Source of the DNA: Siphonodentalium dalli
Taxonomy: Eukaryota > Mollusca > Scaphopoda > Gadilida > Siphonodentaliidae
Length of the DNA stretch: 64,000 bases
Direction of reading: 5' to 3'
Assembly: GCA_032622095.1 (NCBI GenBank)
Contig: CP136065.1
Location: 116,537,195-116,601,194, forward strand
The position numbers and the translations under genes are program-made. Below, piece after piece: positions 29,301-35,300 of this stretch. Within the stretch, counting starts at the first letter, position 1. Every line of letters begins with the position of its first letter. Below the pieces are notes generated by a model. The model worked only from the letters and a program-made list of their open reading frames with translations, was not told the origin of the DNA and made no database searches.

Positions 29301-32300
29301 CAGATATTACTAGATAATATGCTATTGTCAAGTTTGTCCGTTTATGTTGTCTAAATAATAGTCAAAACGTTACATATCCCGACTTTGTTTTGCATAACAA
29401 GGCGTACAAACTTTACGCAATAATTATAACACTGATGGGGAAACTGGTTATAGCCACTAACCCTGAACTTAGATGGACATACTTGAGACACACAATTACA
29501 ACGTAAACGACATGTATAGAAATAACAAACAAAACCTACATATTTATAACTTTGTTTAGTGATGAAACACGAAAAATGATAGATATTTGACCCCCAGTGC
29601 ATGCTCCTATAATACGGGACTTAGGAACAGTTCGCGTTATTTCGTATAAAGACACTAACAAAATAACGTGCATCATTTAAAATGTAATGACACCGCCCTA
29701 CCCCAGAACCACCCACACAGAAAAGCGAATTTGGGTCATGATAAATAATATTTAACTAAATGTGGTGTGAGAGTTTAGTGTGTAATACTACAAAAAAAAA
29801 TGAAAAAATAACTTCTTTTGGGTAGAATTATCCTTGCGTTATCGGAAGATATTTCATGTTCCTCATCTCCCCAATAACGATCCTTACCGTTTATAAGCTC
29901 CAGCAGTGGACCAATGAAGCTATTTCTATTGTATAACAATACCCAAGAAGCAGACCAGACACGTGTTATTATATAGCATACATCAGATTCCTAAATTAGA
30001 ATTTCGACGGCGATTATAAAATGTATTATATAAGAGAACATGATACTCATGAACGTAATCATCATATGTCATATATGGAAACTAATATATTTATATGTGT
30101 GGCTTTCTTGGAAATACCATTGTGGTAAAACTTTTATGAAATAGGGTGAGGGTAGGTTTTGATTACGTTTATAATTTTCGTAATCAAATCGCCTATTCGC
30201 GCCAAATAAACTTGAGTTGGTCAAACATCAGTATCATGAGTATACAGGACGGGGAACTTACGTCACTTTGTAATCTATAAGCCGCTCACTTCGTACATTT
30301 TATGTTATATATTTGGTGCATGAGTTGTGGGCTATGTGAGAGAACAAATTAAAGGTACGGTTGGCCTTGGCGGTGGGTATCCTGTGAAATTATTTCCACC
30401 CGTCAAAAACCGCCACAAACAGAAAGAACATCAAAATGTAGACATACTTTGTCCGTATACCAATAAGAAATATCGCATAAACAGTATGTTATTGTCATAT
30501 TGTTGACCATTGTTATGTAAACAAAAGCATAAAAGGTTACTTTTCTGCATGGTGTTTGTTTATATTATGATGGTAAACATAAAGAGCGTTCTTTGTTGGT
30601 GAATTCCTGATATGGAACTAATAAAGAGCGTTTATACAATTTGTGTGTTATTAACCAGTAGCATTGTGCTGTCTTCTGCAACACAATCAGGCTCTTGCTT
30701 GGTAAAATATAGTAGATCTTTATAATGACATGCTGTTTACGCGATGGTCATGGTATATATGAACGAAACTGTATGCGTTTTAATATTTTTCTGTTTACGG
30801 TGTTTGGAACAAATATGAATATTTTCGACAATTAAGGCTAACCCGACGGTACCTTTAATATGTGTGAATTTTACAAATATCAATTAAACGGTTAAGCAGT
30901 GTTTGATGTTCAAATTCAGTGCATATTTCGTTCCTATTTTTCATCTAATTTCTTTTATAAATTCCGAGTTTTTATCATCCACTGGTTATAAAAGATGTAA
31001 TGAGAAATTATATGCCTCATCCACTAGTTTATTCCGTCGGACACAGCCCTTATATCCGCTTTAAATCAATTTTAAATCAAATCCGCTTTGGTTAGAGATT
31101 CAAAATATGATGTACGCGCGTTCCACGCCGTGGTATGGGCCTATGTGGACAATAACATACTTGTTTGGAGCACAAAAAACGTGTTTATGGGGACGGGTTA
31201 CGTGGCATGCTGTATACACCAGTAAACATTGCTTATACGGATAATACATGTAATATTTTGGATCCACAATACGAAATAGGCGTGAAACACTTTGTTCTGG
31301 TCTCAAAAACATCAAAATACTGCATGATCGCCAAAAATCGAGAAACCAGCCCCGCCACAACGTTGTTGCCATTAAAACCACAACGGCGTTGTCATTTTTT
31401 CGCTGCTGTTGACTCACTTCGATTGGGATTTTATTGAATATTTAGGCCACTGGAGAGTTGTGGCCGTTACCAGCATGATCGGGGATAATTTTTCTTACGT
31501 GGAGAATACCAGCGAGGTGTCAAATTGTGTTCAGGGGTGAGCAAATAAGGCTTTCATCTCGAGGAACCATGGTCAGAATGCCCACCCTGGCATTTTGTGT
31601 AGGCTATTTCTCAGTCGTATACACAAACAGAGAGCCAGGGAAGCGCTCATTCGTTGGGTATAATATCCTTCTTCAGGGCTGTGGGGGTCTCATTATAATA
31701 AATGTGCACATTAACTCCCCATCCCGATTTTGGTGATCAGCCCTCTCCTATACCCGCTTGCGAATTTCGCCAAAAACACCGCACAACGGCGTTTCGCCAC
31801 ACCACAACGGCCAAACGCACACCACAACGGGGAAACGGTTGGTCAGTGTGGTATTGGGCCATCTTCATATGAGGTCGACTTCATTTGTACCATTTTGACC
31901 AATAATCGCATGCTTTTGACTGATTGAGTTACTTTTAACAGTTTAGTATTGGTACGCGTATTTACATTCCGGAATATCCCTGAGGATGTGTGAGTACTCA
32001 TGCCCAAGACCAGTTGCCCCGGGGTGATATTGTATGTTCGGGGCGACTGTTATAGTAAGTCAAAGGCGGGTGACCAAATAATTTGCTTTCACTTCATCCA
32101 ATTTTTATTTTATTTAATATTTCAAAAGATAGCCTTTACTAGTATTAAACAATTATTCCCTCTTAAATGCGAGTGGATACAATTAATTGCGTGATTGGTT
32201 GTAATCAGGTATCTCTTAACATGAATCTGAGTGCCATATCTTCACTGTCTAGAGGCTAAGAACTTAGAACAAACCCTGAGTGATTGCCGGTCCGATTATC

Positions 32301-35300
32301 CTGAACAGCAGAACAAGTGCGATAAAGAAATAACGAATTCTAGAACCTAACCTATACAATCAGCATCCAGCAAGCGGATGCTCAACATAAGCTTAGAAAT
32401 TGCGTAATCAGAATAAGGTATGGTGTCAACGAACTTGTAACGTCTTATTTTTTGCTGATTAAAATGCGTCTACGGAAATAGACAACATAAACTACAAGAC
32501 AGATAACTCTATATATCCCGTCTTTCCGAATTCCAGCGCTATGAAATTCCAAATAGTTAACCGGCTATTGACTCATGGAAATGTTGGGCCTGCAAAACGC
32601 GTTATTTTCCAAACTAGCTGGCGACTTGGTGAATTTTGATAGGCGTAACACAGGTTATTGAACAAGAAAACCATAGTCAGAAATTGTAACACCACCAAGA
32701 TCATATTATTAGAACATAAATATAAATTATAATGTAAAATATATTGGTTACGTGAATGCACCGCCTCACAATTCCGTTAAAACAACTAATCCTTCAAATT
32801 ATTACAATAAACTACGGCTTAATACTGCAGGTTTCTCATTCACCACACCAGAAAACTTCTAAATGCGGAACAGTTGGAAATTTCATACCTGCCAAAACAT
32901 TAGTTGGAAATTTCACACCAACAATAGGTTGAAAATGTTCTTGTAGTTTGATTTTCAAACAATTTATTGGGGGGAATTAATTGTTTTTGGACCAATATTT
33001 GCATATTTTCCTATTGAAAATTTTGGACTGAAATGGTCATCAGTTGGAAATTTTCCAACCTCAGGGGGTGACAGGTTGGAAATTTCCAACACTTGGAAAG
33101 CTTGTGTCCTGGTCCCTCCCCCGTTGCCCGTCAAAAACTGCTGGTTAATGTACGAGAACAATATTGTCATACATTTGGTCAACATTGTCATTGGAATTGT
33201 CATCAGTTGTAAATTTTCCAACCAAAGTGGGGTGTCGTAGGTTTGAAATTTCCAACTCTAGGAATGCTTGAGGCTAGTCTAGATGCTAGGATTTTGCGCT
33301 TTTCTTGTTCAGATTACAAATTTTTCGCACACCGGGCCGACCCATGGTCGGCCCGGTGTGTCATTGTCTCTCCCCCGTGGCCAATACAAAAATGCTAATA
33401 AGTTTAACAATATTTTACTACATTTGGACAAAATTGTGGACTGAAATGGTCATCAGTTGGAGAATTTTTCAACCTGAGGGGGAGTATGAGGTTTGAAATT
33501 TCCAACACTATAGGAAAGCTTCAGTTGAGGCCAGTCTAGATGCTAGGATTTGCGATTTTTTTAATTCAAATTAAAAAACATTCTCACACCCGGCCGAACA
33601 ACCATGGTCAGCCCGGTGTGTCGTGGTCTCTTGCCTGTGGCCGTGTGCATTTGTATGGAGTTAGACCACTAGATGTTAGGATTTATGCAATGTTTCAGGT
33701 TAAAGTATCTTAATGTTCTCATACCGGGAATATAGAACAATTGTTTATGAAGAGATGCAAGGGAGGGGGGTGCAAATGGAATTATTCAAAACTTGTGTTC
33801 GGTCTGATTCTGACTCAATGGGGGGGGGGGGGGGGTGCAATTGGAATTTCCTAAGGTGGACACCCCCAACGGAAACACTATAGCCACGTCCCTGTGACAA
33901 TGAATCCTACAATATCCATAAACAAGATCATATATTATATACCCACGATTTTAATTATAGAACCTAAAATATATTGGTTTCGCGAATGACCAACTCAGAA
34001 TTCCTTTAAAATAACAATAACAACCAGCACCTAATTAACGAACCGGCGGCCGACTCGAACAACAACTATCAGTGAGCTGCAAAACGAAAATTATCTATAA
34101 AAGTTGAAATATAAGACTTACAAATTATCTTTTAAATTTGTTTATTGGTAATTCATAGCTTGTCACAAACCAACAATCAACATTATTGACATAATAATGT
34201 AAAGGACAATAAACGAAATTGAAATTCCCAACTACACCTTTTACCGGACTCGGCCTCCTGGTCGCGTAGTTCGACTTTTAAATAAACCGGAATTTCCCAT
34301 TCTATAAATAAAACACCCACTGTTAATGTCAGCGCCCACATGCAGCTGTCTAGAATCTCAAGGACAGCATACACCAGTGGTGTTAATAAGCATATGAAGG
34401 CAGTGTAATTCATAGAAATTGATGACAAGCGATGTAAATTTCAACTTATAATGCATATTTTGTTGTGTTTATCTTTGGTCAATTTCACGACATGGTCAGT
34501 TTGAACCATTATCCTGCCAAATATGAGCCATAGTATTACCCGTATACAACGGATTAAATGGGGAGAGAACCGACTCGATCAGGAGAGAACCCAAACACAT
34601 ATCAAAATTCGCTGTTTTCGTCATTGTTATGACTCGCACAGTGGATTTTTCGTTATTATTACGTTCGTTTGGGCCACCGATTGTGAGAGGAATGGAAAAA
34701 TTAATCGAAATATCACCTAGATGGCTCCAAAACTGCGTTTTAACTGTCAAAAAGTCGCGAAAATGTATAATTTAGATCATAATAAACCGTCACAAATCAG
34801 TCAAGAACCACCACAAACCGGCGATAGAACGATTTCCGATGTAACAGTTCCTACACAGTGATAAATCTGAGACTAGGACATTGTTTGGGCGTATTTTTAG
34901 AACTTCCAACAGTTGTTTTTTTATTGAAGTTCTATCTTAGAAGACATTTAAATAAAATGTACATGACAACAGGTACTTATCATGTGTGTGTTGATTTTAT
35001 TTTGGGAATAAACATGCAAAATGCATATCTTTTTTCAAAAAGAGTTCCATGGAAATGTATACTGTGTGTTCTATATCGTGTACATACGGATCCGGCATGG
35101 ACAGTATCACTCCAAAGATACTGACTAATATTATAGCTCATATGACTTTGCCGCGTTCTGATTGGCCGTTATCTGACTGAATGTATAGCCTAGTAGGATT
35201 CCTACTCACCGAGTAATCTTTTTCTTTAAAAAAAAAAAAACACCCGTTTTCCCTTTTAATATTTTTTATTCCGCGATACGTTTAATAACAATCAAAGTTC

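Larger units (their letters stand above)
27186..34860. mobile_element. DNA transposon with 8-bp TSD (outer level of a nest)
   Basis: Ends CACTGTGTACGAACTGTTAC and the complement of CACTGTGTAGGAACTGTTAC are inverted over about 85-100 bp. The flanks are ATAAATCT on both sides (27178-27185 and 34861-34868), an exact 8-bp duplication. hAT and P superfamilies make 8-bp duplications. No transposase frame survives. After removing the nested 3.56-kb insertion the element would be about 4.1 kb. Confidence 0.85.

Noticed and set aside
28408-31736. Paired ORFs in the arms of the 5-bp-TSD element
   Set aside because: Same sequence read in both inverted arms; short, no recognisable domain.
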